Origin: Pontibacillus yanchengensis
GTDB taxonomy: Bacteria; Bacillota; Bacilli; Bacillales; BH030062
Assembly: GCF_009856295.1 (NCBI RefSeq)
Contig: NZ_WMEU01000001.1
Span: 372,001-436,000, forward strand
DNA length: 64,000 nucleotides
Reading direction: 5' to 3'
This document shows positions 24,406-34,401 of the stretch, piece by piece (the first letter of the stretch is position 1; each line of letters starts with the position of its first letter). Position numbers and translations under genes: made by a program. Below the pieces are notes generated by a model that did not search any database, was not told the DNA's origin, and was given only the letters and a program-made list of their open reading frames with translations.

Positions 24406-27162
24406 TTATGCTTCGTAATGTTCTTCAACGATTGATGCACAGCGTGGGCAAAGTTCTGGGTGTTCATTGCTAGAGTCAAGCTCTTCTGTTACAACCCAGC
24501 ACCGCTGACACTTCTCACCAGGGTGAGCTTTCACATATACATCTACATGATCATATTCTTTTGCTTGAGGTTCTTCCATAGCTACTTCTGCTCCAGATAC
24601 AATCAACAATTGTTCTAGATGAGACACGTTTTCTAATAGTTCCTTGGTTTGATCATCTTTTGGCACAATTGTTACATGGGCCTCTAGTGATTTACCAATT
24701 ACTTTTTCATTTCGAGCATCCTCTAATGCTTTTAACACGTCATCTCGAACATCCATAAAGTGATCCCATTTCGCTTTAAGCTCCTGGTGATTCTTCACTT
24801 CTTTCGCTTCTGGTAAATCCGTTAACTGAACACTATTTGTTTCAACGCCCGGGATATGCTCCCATACCTCATCTGTTGTATGAGCTAAAATTGGCGCAAG
24901 TAATTGTGTCAATGACGTTAGCATCTCATAATAAACTGTTTGAATGCTACGGCGTCGTGGATTATCTTTTGCTTCAATATATAGAATATCCTTAGCGAAG
25001 TCCAAGTAGAATGCACTTAAGTCAATAGTACAGAAGTTATGAACAGCATGATAAATAGTTGCAAATTCATATTCATCATAGGCACTACGTACTTTACTTG
25101 TTAATTCTTGTAGACGAAGGAGCATATAGCGATCTACTTCCTGTAGATTCTCTTCACTTACTGTATGCTTACTTGGATCAAAGTCATGTAAATTCCCTAA
25201 TAAGAAACGGAACGTATTACGAATTTTACGATAGACTTCGGAAACTTGTTTAAGGATATTATCTGAGATTCTTACGTCAGATTGATAGTCTACACTTGAA
25301 ACCCATAGGCGTAAAATATCTGCACCATATTGTTTCATAATCTTATCTGGGACAATTACATTTCCTTGTGATTTACTCATTTTGCGGCCTTCGCCATCAA
25401 GCGTGAACCCGTGACTTAAGATCGATTTAAATGGTGCTTTCCCAGTAATTGCAACAGATGTAGAAAGAGAGGAGTTAAACCAACCACGGTACTGGTCAGA
25501 ACCTTCTAGATACATATCTGCAGGGCGCTGTAAATCATCACGCTCTTTTAACACAGATTGGTGGGAAGAACCGCTATCAAACCAAACATCCATGATGTCT
25601 TCTTCTTTAGTGAAAGTACCATTCGGGCTATGTTCAGAAGTAAAACCTTCAGGTAAAAGATCTTTCGCTTCACGCTCAAACCAAACATTAGAGCCATGCT
25701 CACGAATCAATCCAGAAATATGGTTGATTGTTTCTTCTGTGATAATTGGCGTACCATCTTCTCCATATACTACAGGAATCGGTACACCCCATGCACGTTG
25801 ACGAGAAATACACCAATCTTGGCGATCACGAACCATATTATAAAGACGTGTTTCGCCCCATTTCGGCGTCCAAGTTACGTCTTGAATTTCATTGAGTAGC
25901 TGTTCACGGAAATCTTTAATGGATGCAAACCATTGGGATGTAGCTCGGAAAATCGTCGGCTTCTTCGTGCGCCAGTCATGAGGATAGGAGTGTGTCATGA
26001 ATGTTAGATTTAACAACGCTCCAACTTCCTCTAGCTTTTCAGTAATATCCTTATTTGCGGCATCGTAAAATAGCCCTTCATATCCTGGTGCTTCATCTGT
26101 GAAGTACCCTTTTTCATCAACTGGACATAAAACCTCTAAACCATAGCGCTGACCAAGTACAAAGTCATCTTCCCCATGTCCTGGGGCTGTATGAACACAA
26201 CCTGTACCAGCTTCGGTTGTAACGTGTTCGCCTAACGTTACTATAGAATCACGGTCATACATTGGGTGCTGTGCTACAACGTACTCAAGTTCTGAACCTT
26301 TGTATGTTTTAACGATTTGTGGTTTTTCCCAACTTAATGCTTCTGCTACTTCATCAATGAGCTTCTCAGCGATGATATACTTCCCACCATTAGCTTCAAC
26401 AGTTACATAGCTTAGTTCTGGATGAACTGCAATCGCCATATTAGCAGGAATCGTCCAAGGAGTAGTCGTCCAGATAATGAACTTCTCATCACCTTCTACT
26501 ACACCTTTACTGTCTTTGATATCGAAACCAACATATATGGATGGAGAACGTTTATCGTGGTATTCGATCTCCGCTTCAGCAAGAGCAGATTCAGAAGATG
26601 GTGACCAATAAACTGGCTTTTTCCCTTTATAGATATACCCTTTATTCGCCATTTCTCCAAACACTTCAATTTGAGCAGCTTCGTAATCTTTATCAAGCGT
26701 GATATATGGATTCTCCCAGTCACCACGAACGCCTAGCTGCTTGAATTGTGTACGTTGATTATCAACTTGTTGTAATGCGTAATCTGCACATCGTTGACGA
26801 AATTCAGCAACAGTCATTTTCTTGCGGTTAACTTTCTTCTTTTTCGTTAATGTCTGTTCAATTGGCAGACCATGCGTATCCCACCCTGGTACATAAGGAG
26901 CATGGAAGCCTGCCATCGATTTATATCGAACAATAAAGTCTTTTAAAATTTTGTTTAAAGCGTGACCCATGTGTAAATCCCCATTTGCATACGGAGGGCC
27001 ATCGTGGAGAACGTATAGAGGGCGTCCTTTTGTACGTTCTTGTACTTGTTTATAAATATCCATGTTCTCCCAATCTTCTTGCATTTTAGGTTCTCGATTT
27101 GGGAGATTTCCTCTCATTGGAAACTCAGTCTTTGGCATTAATAAGGTTTCTTTATAGTTCAT
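24406..27162 (-). CDS. ileS: Isoleucyl-tRNA synthetase
   Basis: Class I aminoacyl-tRNA synthetase, 918 aa, full length. HIGH motif as HMGH (64-67), KMSKS near residue 595, an editing domain between them and a C-terminal zinc knuckle (CQRC and CPRC). The N-terminus [17 protein letters not shown] is family-like and has GGAGG upstream. It belongs to the bacterial, mupirocin-sensitive type by general appearance (inference). Expression is controlled by the T-box leader upstream. It sits between divIVA and lspA as in B. subtilis. Confidence 0.97.
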   Translation of the reverse strand: MNYKETLLMPKTEFPMRGNLPNREPKMQEDWENMDIYKQVQERTKGRPLYVLHDGPPYANGDLHMGHALNKILKDFIVRYKSMAGFHAPYVPGWDTHGLPIEQTLTKKKKVNRKKMTVAEFRQRCADYALQQVDNQRTQFKQLGVRGDWENPYITLDKDYEAAQIEVFGEMANKGYIYKGKKPVYWSPSSESALAEAEIEYHDKRSPSIYVGFDIKDSKGVVEGDEKFIIWTTTPWTIPANMAIAVHPELSYVTVEANGGKYIIAEKLIDEVAEALSWEKPQIVKTYKGSELEYVVAQHPMYDRDSIVTLGEHVTTEAGTGCVHTAPGHGEDDFVLGQRYGLEVLCPVDEKGYFTDEAPGYEGLFYDAANKDITEKLEEVGALLNLTFMTHSYPHDWRTKKPTIFRATSQWFASIKDFREQLLNEIQDVTWTPKWGETRLYNMVRDRQDWCISRQRAWGVPIPVVYGEDGTPIITEETINHISGLIREHGSNVWFEREAKDLLPEGFTSEHSPNGTFTKEEDIMDVWFDSGSSHQSVLKERDDLQRPADMYLEGSDQYRGWFNSSLSTSVAITGKAPFKSILSHGFTLDGEGRKMSKSQGNVIVPDKIMKQYGADILRLWVSSVDYQSDVRISDNILKQVSEVYRKIRNTFRFLLGNLHDFDPSKHTVSEENLQEVDRYMLLRLQELTSKVRSAYDEYEFATIYHAVHNFCTIDLSAFYLDFAKDILYIEAKDNPRRRSIQTVYYEMLTSLTQLLAPILAHTTDEVWEHIPGVETNSVQLTDLPEAKEVKNHQELKAKWDHFMDVRDDVLKALEDARNEKVIGKSLEAHVTIVPKDDQTKELLENVSHLEQLLIVSGAEVAMEEPQAKEYDHVDVYVKAHPGEKCQRCWVVTEELDSSNEHPELCPRCASIVEEHYEA

Positions 27163-27229
27163 TAGAACCGTTCCTCCTTTTCAACCTCATCTTGGTCATA
27201 TTTTGCAAAAGTGATACACCCGATCCATA

Positions 27230-27510
27230 GAAAAAGACCTTCTCATCCCCAAAAAGGGACGAGAAGGTCTCGCGGTACCACCCTTATAGATTTAGAAGGC
27301 TGTGATGCCTTATAAATCCACTCAAGCATTCGTAACGTGAATGATGCGCTTTTGCCTACTAATCCGTTCGACAAAAGTACTCTAGGGTGATCTTTCACAA
27401 CACATCTTCTTTCAGGCTTCCACCATCCCTGATTCGCTAATGAAGAGCGGTCTTATGAATAAGCCCTGTCATCGTATAAGTATATCAATAGGAATCCATC
27501 CTTATGAGGA
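27230..27510 (-). promoter_or_regulatory. Isoleucine-type T-box riboswitch
   Basis: The T-box sequence AGGGTGGTACCGCG (27285-27271, minus strand) is followed by a GC-rich terminator stem GACCTTCTCgTCCC/GGGGATGAGAAGGTC with T5 (27270-27232). A candidate specifier ATC (27391-27389) in GAAAGATCACC lies in the Stem I region, which would match tRNA-Ile. Uncharged tRNA-Ile would favour the antiterminator and ileS transcription. Confidence 0.93.
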
Positions 27511-27576
27511 TGAATCATTTCTTTATTCTATAGAACTCGGTCTGTTAATGAATTATATGTAAAAATAGCTACAGCG

Positions 27577-28104
27577 TCAAGATTTATTTTCAGCGAGTTC
27601 CTTTTCATATTCTGATTCATACTCTGTTTCTTCATCTAGTTCTTGATTAAATAACTCATCCCAGTCATCATTTTCAATCATATCGAGCTGTGCTTCTACC
27701 ATCATCTTTAATCGAGTACGGAACACTTTCGCCTGTTTTTTCAGCTCTTCTACTTCAAGTGATATTCGACGTGATTTAGATAACGCTTCGTTAATGATAC
27801 GATCTGCGTTCTTTTCAGCTTCTTTGACAATTAATTTAGCTTCTTTATTTGCGCTTCCTTTAACATCTTCAGCTGTTTCTTGAGCAACAAGAATGGATTT
27901 ATTAAGCGTCTCCTCTATGTTACTGAAATGACCTAACTTCTCTTCTAATTGTGTAACTTTTTCTTCAAGATTTTTTTTATCTCTAATTACCATTTCATAA
28001 TCTTTGATTACTTGATCTAAAAATTCATTTACTTCATCTTCATCATACCCTCGAAAACCTCTAGTAAATTCCTTATTATGAATGTCCAATGGTGTTAATG
28101 CCAT
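27577..28104 (-). CDS. divIVA: Cell division/polarity protein DivIVA
   Basis: A coiled-coil scaffold that binds curved membrane at septa and poles and recruits Min proteins and, in sporulation, chromosome-anchoring factors. N-terminal lipid-binding domain MALTPLDIHNKEFTRGFRGYD, then long coiled coil and an acidic C-terminus. The start at 28104 has GGAGGTGG before it; an earlier in-frame start 14 codons upstream includes the ribosome site. 175 aa. Confidence 0.95.
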   Translation of the reverse strand: MALTPLDIHNKEFTRGFRGYDEDEVNEFLDQVIKDYEMVIRDKKNLEEKVTQLEEKLGHFSNIEETLNKSILVAQETAEDVKGSANKEAKLIVKEAEKNADRIINEALSKSRRISLEVEELKKQAKVFRTRLKMMVEAQLDMIENDDWDELFNQELDEETEYESEYEKELAENKS

Positions 28105-28219
28105 ATGGCCACCTCCTCTGAAGTAATGTATTATGAACCAGTCCATACAGTAAGCAACCGCTCTTTGGTACTATTCTTTTTTCGACAATCTTACACAAAT
28201 TCCTTCTTAAATGAAAGAA

Positions 28220-28993
28220 TTATTTTAAAACTGCGGTAGTAATTCTCCATTTATCTTTTTTCGTTCTTCCTTCAACTTCCAGCAATTGACTTCTCCCCTT
28301 ACCTCTGAACGAAATCATATCACTTGCTTCAAGCAAAAAAGAAGAGTCTTCTACTGTACGAAAGTTTACTTTCACATGACCTTTTTGAATATGTAAAGCT
28401 GCTTTTTGACGAGATACATTATAAATTTCTTTTAAGATAGTATCTAAACGAAGCGAGGAAACGGTTCCACTTTGCTCCATCCACTCCTCTTTTTTGGGTA
28501 GAAGATTGGAAATATCTTTTTCCTCAAATTCAACTCCTGCTTTTTTGATACCAGTTAAATTCATCATAACATAGGAGGCAATTTCTGTAGCAACAATGAT
28601 CTGTATTCGGTTATCTGTAACAATCAAATCTCCGACCTTTTCTCTTCTAATGCCTAGCGACATAAAAGCACCTAGCACATCACGATGCTCTAACGTTACA
28701 AATTTACTAGGGTACGTTGCTTCAAGAAGTGTAACATTGAAATCTTCTTGTTTTATCGTTTCATAGAAAGGGGCTAACACTACTCGTTGTCTTTCTGCAC
28801 CTGTATAACCACCGAACGTTTCCCACGAAAGTTCCTCATCATGACCAATAATCGATTGAAAAATAAATCGTTCTCTTGGATCAAGAAAGTCAGATAATTT
28901 ACGTTGATACATGCGCTCTACATCTTCTTTCCAATTAATAACCTGATCAATGAAAGGCTGCTCTTCTTTTCGAAAGTGTTGATAAATCTCCAA
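28220..28993 (-). CDS. ylmH: YlmH, S4-domain ribosome-associated protein
   Basis: 257-aa protein with a central YlmH domain and a C-terminal S4 RNA-binding domain (LRLDTILKEIYNVSRQKAALH). In B. subtilis YlmH can act as a backup factor in RqcH-mediated ribosome quality control (RqcP2 activity) and the locus is tied to cell division. It lies in the usual sepF-ylmG-ylmH-divIVA order. Another RQC factor, RqcH, is encoded about 19 kb away in this window. Confidence 0.9.
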   Translation of the reverse strand: MEIYQHFRKEEQPFIDQVINWKEDVERMYQRKLSDFLDPRERFIFQSIIGHDEELSWETFGGYTGAERQRVVLAPFYETIKQEDFNVTLLEATYPSKFVTLEHRDVLGAFMSLGIRREKVGDLIVTDNRIQIIVATEIASYVMMNLTGIKKAGVEFEEKDISNLLPKKEEWMEQSGTVSSLRLDTILKEIYNVSRQKAALHIQKGHVKVNFRTVEDSSFLLEASDMISFRGKGRSQLLEVEGRTKKDKWRITTAVLK

Positions 28994-29071
28994 TGATCTC
29001 CCTCCATAAACAGAACCATTTTTGCTATAGATGAAAATAAAAAGGAGATCATGTATCTCATGATCACCTAG

Positions 29072-29356
29072 TTAAAATAAACTATATATTAGCTTCTGTA
29101 ACGCAAATAAACCAGCGCTAGAAGCAAACTCTAATGCAAAGATTGCAACAATTGGCGATATATCAATCATACCTAAGGGAGGAATGATTTTACGAAATGG
29201 TTCTAAATATGGCTCGCATATCGTTGATAAGAATCTTCCTATCGAAGAGTCACGCGCACCAGGGAACCATGACATTAAAATATAACCAATTAGTGCAAAG
29301 AAATATGCCTGAAATAAAAATCGTAAAAAGTCAAAAATCGAGTCGATTAACATCAA
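29072..29356 (-). CDS. ylmG: YggT-family membrane protein YlmG
   Basis: A 94-aa protein with two hydrophobic segments separated by a polar loop (SWFPGARDSSIGRFLSTICEPYLEPFRKIIPP), the YggT pattern. The molecular function is not settled; the family is linked with division and osmotic stress. The start could be either of two adjacent ATG codons (29356 or 29353). It follows sepF by 6 nt. Confidence 0.88.
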   Translation of the reverse strand: MMLIDSIFDFLRFLFQAYFFALIGYILMSWFPGARDSSIGRFLSTICEPYLEPFRKIIPPLGMIDISPIVAIFALEFASSAGLFALQKLIYSLF

Positions 29357-29362
29357 CGTTAT

Positions 29363-29815
29363 TTACCACCTTTGTTGGTATTCATCTTCTTCTTCATGTT
29401 CATTCATTACTTCTGATATTGTACCTGAAACATCCACATTATCAGGCGTACATAAGAACGTTTGAGAGCCTAACTTTTGAATGTCCCCACCAATAGCATA
29501 AACCGTTCCACTTAAAAAATCTACTATTCTTTTTGCCTGTTGATGATTTACACGCTGAAGGTTTATTACTATTGCTTTTCGATTTACTAAATTGTCTGCA
29601 ATCTCTTGAGCCTCATTATACGTCCGGGGTTCACATAGCACCACCTTGGAAGAAGGTTGCATGCTCTTTAAGCTAACCACATTTTGCTTCTTATCCTCTT
29701 TGGATGCATATTGGTTGGGCTGTTCATAATCTTCCTCTTCTGAATCAGATTCTACATATTCATATTCATCATCATCTAAAACAAAGAAATTTTTCAATTT
29801 GTTTTTAAATCCCAT
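29363..29815 (-). CDS. sepF: Cell division protein SepF
   Basis: A 150-aa FtsZ-bundling protein that anchors the Z-ring to the membrane. The N-terminal amphipathic helix [20 protein letters not shown] is followed by an acidic linker and the globular domain ([26 protein letters not shown]). The usual ylmE-sepF-ylmG order holds. Confidence 0.94.
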   Translation of the reverse strand: MGFKNKLKNFFVLDDDEYEYVESDSEEEDYEQPNQYASKEDKKQNVVSLKSMQPSSKVVLCEPRTYNEAQEIADNLVNRKAIVINLQRVNHQQAKRIVDFLSGTVYAIGGDIQKLGSQTFLCTPDNVDVSGTISEVMNEHEEEDEYQQRW

Positions 29816-29827
29816 TGTTTCACCTCT

Positions 29828-30511
29828 TTAATCATATTCATGGCCAACTAATTTAGAGCCAATCCGGATATGTGTAGCACCCTCTTCAATAGCAATCTCA
29901 AAATCATTACTCATTCCCATAGAAAGATAATGACAAGGAGCATGTCCCCATTTTTTTGCTTCAATTTCTTCTTTTACGTTTCGCAATTCAGAAAAAATAG
30001 CTCGTACATATGATTGATCCTCTGAGTGAGGTGCCATCGTCATTAATCCGACAACTTCAATATTGGCATAAGATGAAAGATTTTCAACAAACGATACAAC
30101 TTCCTCAGGAGGCAAACCATGCTTAGAATCTTCTCCACTTACATTCACTTGTACAAAACATGGTACCTTACGATTTGCTCGCTTGTTTATCTCCTTGGCT
30201 AAAGACTTTCGATCAAGTGAGTGTATATACGAAACATTGTCGATTAAGTCCTTTACTTTACGGGATTGAAGGGTTCCAATGAAATGCCAATTTGCTTGAT
30301 TTGCAATTGACTCAAATTTTGTTAAAAACCCTTCAAGGCGATTTTCACCAAGATTGTGAACGCCGGCTGCTATCGCCTGCTGAGCCCGTTCTATTGAGAC
30401 GTATTTGGTTACAGCAATAATAGTTACTTCATCTTGAATACGGTTCACCCGTTGACATGCTTCTTGTATTTTATGTTGTATAGCTTTGAAATTGTCTTCT
30501 ACGTTCACCAA
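29828..30511 (-). CDS. ylmE: YggS-family pyridoxal phosphate homeostasis protein (YlmE)
   Basis: PLP-binding TIM-barrel protein without known catalysis, involved in vitamin B6 and amino acid homeostasis. The PLP lysine is in IIAVTKYVS, and the phosphate-binding SMGMSNDFEIAIEEG is present. 227 aa. The start is TTG 30511 or the next codon GTG; AAGGAG lies just upstream. Confidence 0.92.
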   Translation of the reverse strand: MVNVEDNFKAIQHKIQEACQRVNRIQDEVTIIAVTKYVSIERAQQAIAAGVHNLGENRLEGFLTKFESIANQANWHFIGTLQSRKVKDLIDNVSYIHSLDRKSLAKEINKRANRKVPCFVQVNVSGEDSKHGLPPEEVVSFVENLSSYANIEVVGLMTMAPHSEDQSYVRAIFSELRNVKEEIEAKKWGHAPCHYLSMGMSNDFEIAIEEGATHIRIGSKLVGHEYD

Positions 30512-30529
30512 ACGAAACTCCTTTCCAAC

Positions 30530-31351
30530 TTAGTCACTAAGTCGCTTTAAACCAATAAACCCAAGCATTCTTCCTGTCTTCCCTTGATCTCTACGATGTG
30601 AAAAGAATAGGTGATCATTTTGATATGTACAATACTCAGACACTTCTATATTTTTCTCTTTCACACCGGACTCAAGAAGCAAATGTTTGTGCATGTTTTG
30701 TAGAGATAATAAGTACTTACCATTTCCCTTATCTAATACAGTAGGTTCTACCCTAAGTTCAGATGGTATATGCTGAAGGACATTTTCATCTACTTCGTAC
30801 ACATCACCACTTATTGAGGGACCAATAGCAACTTTAATATGGTTAGCATCCACTCCCTTGTCCTCTAGGGCGCGGATCATTTCAGGCCCCATACCTGCAA
30901 CTGTTCCCTTCCAGCCAGCATGAGCAATTCCAACCCATTCTTCTACAGGATCATAAAAAAATAAAGGTACACAATCCGCATAAAAGGCTGTTAGAAGAAC
31001 ATTTGGCAAGTTTGTAATCAAACCATCACAATTAGGTAGAGCATTATCTTGGGAAAGCGCCCCTTTGCCAATATCCTTTTTCTTTACTGTATAAACTTCT
31101 GTATCATGAACCTGCTCCCCACCAATCCAATGTTCTAGTGGGAATTGTAATAAATTAGCTAGTGTTTCCCGATTTTTTCTTATCGTTTCCTTCACATCTG
31201 GCACATGCCAGCCTAAGTTAAAAGAATCAAATGGTGCGATCCCTTCTCCTCCTATTCTAGTTGTCATTCCAGCAACCAGATTTGGATTAGAATACGTCCA
31301 TTTACTAATTTCCAAATATGAAGGATGTGTGTGATGAAAGCTCTCAGACAT
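30530..31351 (-). CDS. ylmD: PgeF/YlmD-family purine nucleoside phosphorylase / editing factor (YfiH, LACC1)
   Basis: A 273-aa multicopper polyphenol oxidoreductase fold protein. Zn-binding and catalytic motifs GGEQVHD, FYADCVPLFFYDP and IAHAGWKGT are intact. Homologues cleave adenosine/inosine, and E. coli YfiH (PgeF) removes wrongly incorporated L-Ser from UDP-MurNAc peptides, which would fit a division/wall neighbourhood. Which activity matters here cannot be read from sequence. Confidence 0.88.
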   Translation of the reverse strand: MSESFHHTHPSYLEISKWTYSNPNLVAGMTTRIGGEGIAPFDSFNLGWHVPDVKETIRKNRETLANLLQFPLEHWIGGEQVHDTEVYTVKKKDIGKGALSQDNALPNCDGLITNLPNVLLTAFYADCVPLFFYDPVEEWVGIAHAGWKGTVAGMGPEMIRALEDKGVDANHIKVAIGPSISGDVYEVDENVLQHIPSELRVEPTVLDKGNGKYLLSLQNMHKHLLLESGVKEKNIEVSEYCTYQNDHLFFSHRRDQGKTGRMLGFIGLKRLSD

Positions 31352-31420
31352 CTTTTTCCTCCAAAATATAAGTTTTCACTATTTTATCATACTTTCCGAC
31401 AAAATTCTCGGGATGCTCAC

Positions 31421-31690
31421 TTATTCTTCCTTTTTCGGGGGATATAATTGCGGTTTTTGACCATGTTTAACTAAGATAACATCATCCCCAATTGTTAGAA
31501 TGGATTCCCAAGGAATGACCACTTCCTCTTCTTTACCAAACAGCCCCATCATTTTCCCCTTATTCCCTAATACAATCGCTGTAATTCTTCCTCGATCCAC
31601 ATCAATCTCTAGGTCAATCAGGTGCCCTAGCTTTTGCCCGTTTTCTACGGAGATAATTTCTTTTACTTGCAATTCTGATATGGTTACCAT
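31421..31690 (-). CDS. ylmC: YlmC/YmxH-family PRC-barrel protein
   Basis: An 89-aa protein with a PRC-barrel pattern (VENGQKLGHLIDLEIDVDRGRITAIVLG). The family is often encoded near sporulation and division genes; function is unknown. It lies between sigG and ylmD as in B. subtilis. Confidence 0.88.
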   Translation of the reverse strand: MVTISELQVKEIISVENGQKLGHLIDLEIDVDRGRITAIVLGNKGKMMGLFGKEEEVVIPWESILTIGDDVILVKHGQKPQLYPPKKEE

Positions 31691-31782
31691 AAGAAAACAC
31701 CGTCCTTTTTAACACTATATGCACCTGAGAAGATGATTTTTCATATTATAACGGTTTTCTGAAATTCTAAGCGTATAAAACA

Positions 31783-31813
31783 TAAGCCTAGCACTATAAA
31801 TGTGCTAGGCTTT
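31783..31813. terminator. sigG terminator
   Basis: The perfect stem AAGCCTAGCAC/GTGCTAGGCTT around TATAAAT, with moderately T-rich flanks on the minus strand, lies between sigG and ylmC. Confidence 0.8.
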
Positions 31814-31889
31814 AACTGAATTTGTATTTTAGTTTCGAATTTAAATGTTACATGTGATAGCTGAATATTAACCTTCTGAATTACCTTAG

Positions 31890-32669
31890 TCAATCATACA
31901 TTTGTTTATTCATTTCTTTAATTGCGGCTTTTTCTAATCGCGAAACCTGAGCTTGCGATATACCAATCTCTTCAGCAACTTCCATTTGTGTTTTTCCTTG
32001 AAAAAAACGTTTGTTGAGTATCATCTTTTCACGTTCATTCAATCTTCTCATACCTTCTTGTAAGGCAATTTCATCTATCCATATGGAGTCTTTATTTTTC
32101 TCATCACTTAGTTGATCCATAACGAAAATGGGATCTCCACCGTCATTATAAATTGGTTCAAATAATGAAACAGGGTCCTGTATTGCATCTAACGCAAATA
32201 CTACATCAGAATGTGGTACACCCATTTCTTCAGCAATCTCCACTGGTGTTGGTTCCTTGGATGTTTTACTCATTAACTTTTCACGAACTTGTAAGGCCTT
32301 ATAAGCAATATCTCGTAGTGATCGAGAAACACGAATGGGGTTATTATCTCTAAGGTATCTTCTAATTTCCCCAATAATCATTGGTACTGCATAGGTTGAA
32401 AATTTCACATTCTGACTTAAATCAAAGTTATCGATTGATTTCATTAAACCAATGCACCCAACTTGAAAAAGGTCATCAACATACTCTCCACGATTGTTAA
32501 AACGTTGGATTACACTTAACACAAGGCGTAAATTACCATTCACTAAAACTTCCCTAGCCTCTATATCTCCACTTTGCATTTGTTTGAATAGCTTTCGCAT
32601 TTCATCATTTTTCAATACTGGAAGTTTTGAGGTATCTACCCCACAAATCTCAACTTTATGTCGTGTCAC
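31890..32669 (-). CDS. sigG: Sporulation forespore sigma factor SigG
   Basis: Late forespore-specific sigma factor of the sigma-70 family. 259 aa, with region 2 (LFQVGCIGLMKSIDNFDLSQNVKFSTYAVPMIIGEIRRYLRD, here cited by its ends), region 3 and region 4.2 with the helix-turn-helix MEVAEEIGISQAQVSRLEK. GGAGG precedes the start. It is separated from sigE by about 980 bp containing repeat copy C, whereas in B. subtilis the two genes are close together. Confidence 0.95.
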   Translation of the reverse strand: MTRHKVEICGVDTSKLPVLKNDEMRKLFKQMQSGDIEAREVLVNGNLRLVLSVIQRFNNRGEYVDDLFQVGCIGLMKSIDNFDLSQNVKFSTYAVPMIIGEIRRYLRDNNPIRVSRSLRDIAYKALQVREKLMSKTSKEPTPVEIAEEMGVPHSDVVFALDAIQDPVSLFEPIYNDGGDPIFVMDQLSDEKNKDSIWIDEIALQEGMRRLNEREKMILNKRFFQGKTQMEVAEEIGISQAQVSRLEKAAIKEMNKQMYD

Positions 32670-32706
32670 TTTTTACCCCTCCTTACTGGAGCTGCTGTCA
32701 ACGTTC

Positions 32707-32734
32707 AGTATCTCCGCAGAAGGGAAATTTATGC
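32707..32734 (-). promoter_or_regulatory. Candidate SigF-type promoter of sigG
   Basis: On the minus strand GCATA (32734-32730), a 14-nt spacer and GGAGATACT (32715-32707) resemble the sigma-F elements (about GYWTA and GGnnAnAnT). The position is 38-65 nt upstream of the sigG start codon, and known biology has sigG switched on by sigma-F. Confidence 0.55.
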
Positions 32735-32896
32735 AGACATAAAAAAACACGATTCTCGCTAAATTAGCAAAAACCGCATATTTATAGGATTATTAAAAGA
32801 AAAAATTTATGGAATACACGCTATTAATCATTTTTGATAAATAAGAATATATGAATCTTTTCTGAATGCAGAATACGCTAATTTATTCCAATAAAT

Positions 32897-33570
32897 CCCT
32901 GTTATTTTGAAGACTTAAGTTCGAGATAATATGGGTAAGAGAAATGTTTCCGTTGCTTTCGATAGAATAAAGATGGCATGCGAACAACTCGCGTCCTACC
33001 GGCGAGCTGGCAAGCTACCTTCTCTTATGGAAAAACGCCCTCAGGGGAAACTTGCCTACCTCTTTCTCCGGTGTGAGTCTCCTTGGGCCCAAGCCACCTT
33101 TGCTTTTGTTAAGATGAACGGAACATGATCAGGTTAGCGAGACGGGATGTATATTACATGTATTGAATAATAGACAATTTGACGAGGAAATACACGTTCG
33201 TGCTTTGGGTTTACTTCTATAAACTGTTAGATCACTGATATATTAGGTCGATGTATTCTCGTTTTACATTAATCAAAAGATGATTTGGGTTCACCCACAA
33301 CAACTGACGATGTTTCCGTTAAACCAAACGAACGCAAAGACGGGCCGGGAAATGGCGAGATTCCATGGAAAAACGGAGGTGTCGAGACCCAGCAGGGCAT
33401 GATTTTTGCCCAAGGAGACGAATGGTTTCATGGGAAGTTCGACTAAGATTGTCACATCGGTAGGGCCACAGGAAAGGGGGCTATTTTCAGGCCATCTTTT
33501 CTCTGATTCAAACAACGGAAACATTCCTCTCAACTAGATTATCTCGATTTCAAGTCTTCAATATTATGCC
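32897..33570. repeat. Composite GC-rich intergenic repeat, copy C (long inverted ends)
   Basis: About 670 bp between sigG and sigE. The ends are imperfect inverted repeats of about 76 bp (32901-32977 and 33490-33570), matching at roughly three quarters of positions by eye; they share TTGAAGACTT, TCGAGATAAT, ATGTTTCCGTTG and AAAGATGGC. Inside, the left half carries the A/B box family (CAACTCGCGTCCTACCGG through CCTCTTTCTCCGG, 32984-33082); the right half is a more diverged inverted partner. The centre (33115-33290) is AT-rich. No credible gene. Confidence 0.78.
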
Positions 33571-33651
33571 TCGTTTGTTGGATAACCTACTTGCCCAGTT
33601 TTTCAAATAAAGAAGACAGAGACAATTTTCAGAAGCCTCTGCCTTTACTAG

Positions 33652-34371
33652 CTATACCATTTTATTAAATTCTTTCTTTAATCTGCGGATAATCTTTTTC
33701 TCTAGTCGGGAGATGTAGGATTGGGATATGCCTAGCATATCTGCGACATCTTTTTGTGTTCTTTCTTCTTCCCCTATTAACCCAAAACGTAACTCCATGA
33801 TTTGTTTTTCTCTAGCATTTAATTGCTCCAACGCTTTTTTTAATAACTTCTTATCGACTGTTGATTCTAAATCCCTTGTGATAATATCTTCATCTGTACC
33901 TAAGACATCAGACAGCAATAATTCGTTTCCATCCCAATCAATATTTAATGGCTCATCGAAGGATACTTCACTTCGAATTTTATTATTTCTTCTTAAATAC
34001 ATTAAAATTTCATTTTCAATACAGCGAGATGCATAGGTGGCTAGTTTTATTTTTTTCTCAGGATTAAACGTGTTTACAGCTTTAATTAATCCAATGGTAC
34101 CTATACTGATGAGGTCCTCTATGTTGATCCCCGTATTTTCAAACTTTCTAGCAATATAGACTACAAGACGAAGGTTGCGCTCTATTAGCATGGCTCTGGC
34201 TGCTTTATCACCTTTTGGAAGTCGTATTAATAGTTCTTGTTCTTCTTCTTTAGATAAGGGAGGAGGAAGTGCCTCATTTCCACCTATATAGTAAATTTCA
34301 TCTGTTTTCCAACCTAATTTAATTAAAAGCTTATACCACCACAATTGAAATTTTAGTCGCCATTTTCTCAT
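33652..34371 (-). CDS. sigE: Sporulation mother-cell sigma factor SigE (pro-sigma-E)
   Basis: Early mother-cell sigma factor made as an inactive precursor. The N-terminal pro-sequence (about 27 residues, [20 protein letters not shown]) is amphipathic and membrane-binding, with the cleavage region at [14 protein letters not shown]. Sigma region 2 ([21 protein letters not shown]) and region 4.2 helix-turn-helix ([19 protein letters not shown]) follow. 239 aa, as in B. subtilis. It follows spoIIGA by 30 nt in one operon. Confidence 0.96.
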   Translation of the reverse strand: MRKWRLKFQLWWYKLLIKLGWKTDEIYYIGGNEALPPPLSKEEEQELLIRLPKGDKAARAMLIERNLRLVVYIARKFENTGINIEDLISIGTIGLIKAVNTFNPEKKIKLATYASRCIENEILMYLRRNNKIRSEVSFDEPLNIDWDGNELLLSDVLGTDEDIITRDLESTVDKKLLKKALEQLNAREKQIMELRFGLIGEEERTQKDVADMLGISQSYISRLEKKIIRRLKKEFNKMV

Positions 34372-34401
34372 ACAATTCCTCCTCCTGAATAATATGTAGT
34401 G

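Noticed and set aside
27260..27510. Considered a possible tRNA or other structured RNA gene
   Set aside because: The T-box consensus, terminator and position before ileS explain the structure.
32931..33128. 65-codon frame in repeat copy C, and a minus-strand 80-codon frame at 33291-33533
   Set aside because: They are in the inverted-repeat element with no family resemblance; the two halves do not share the frames.
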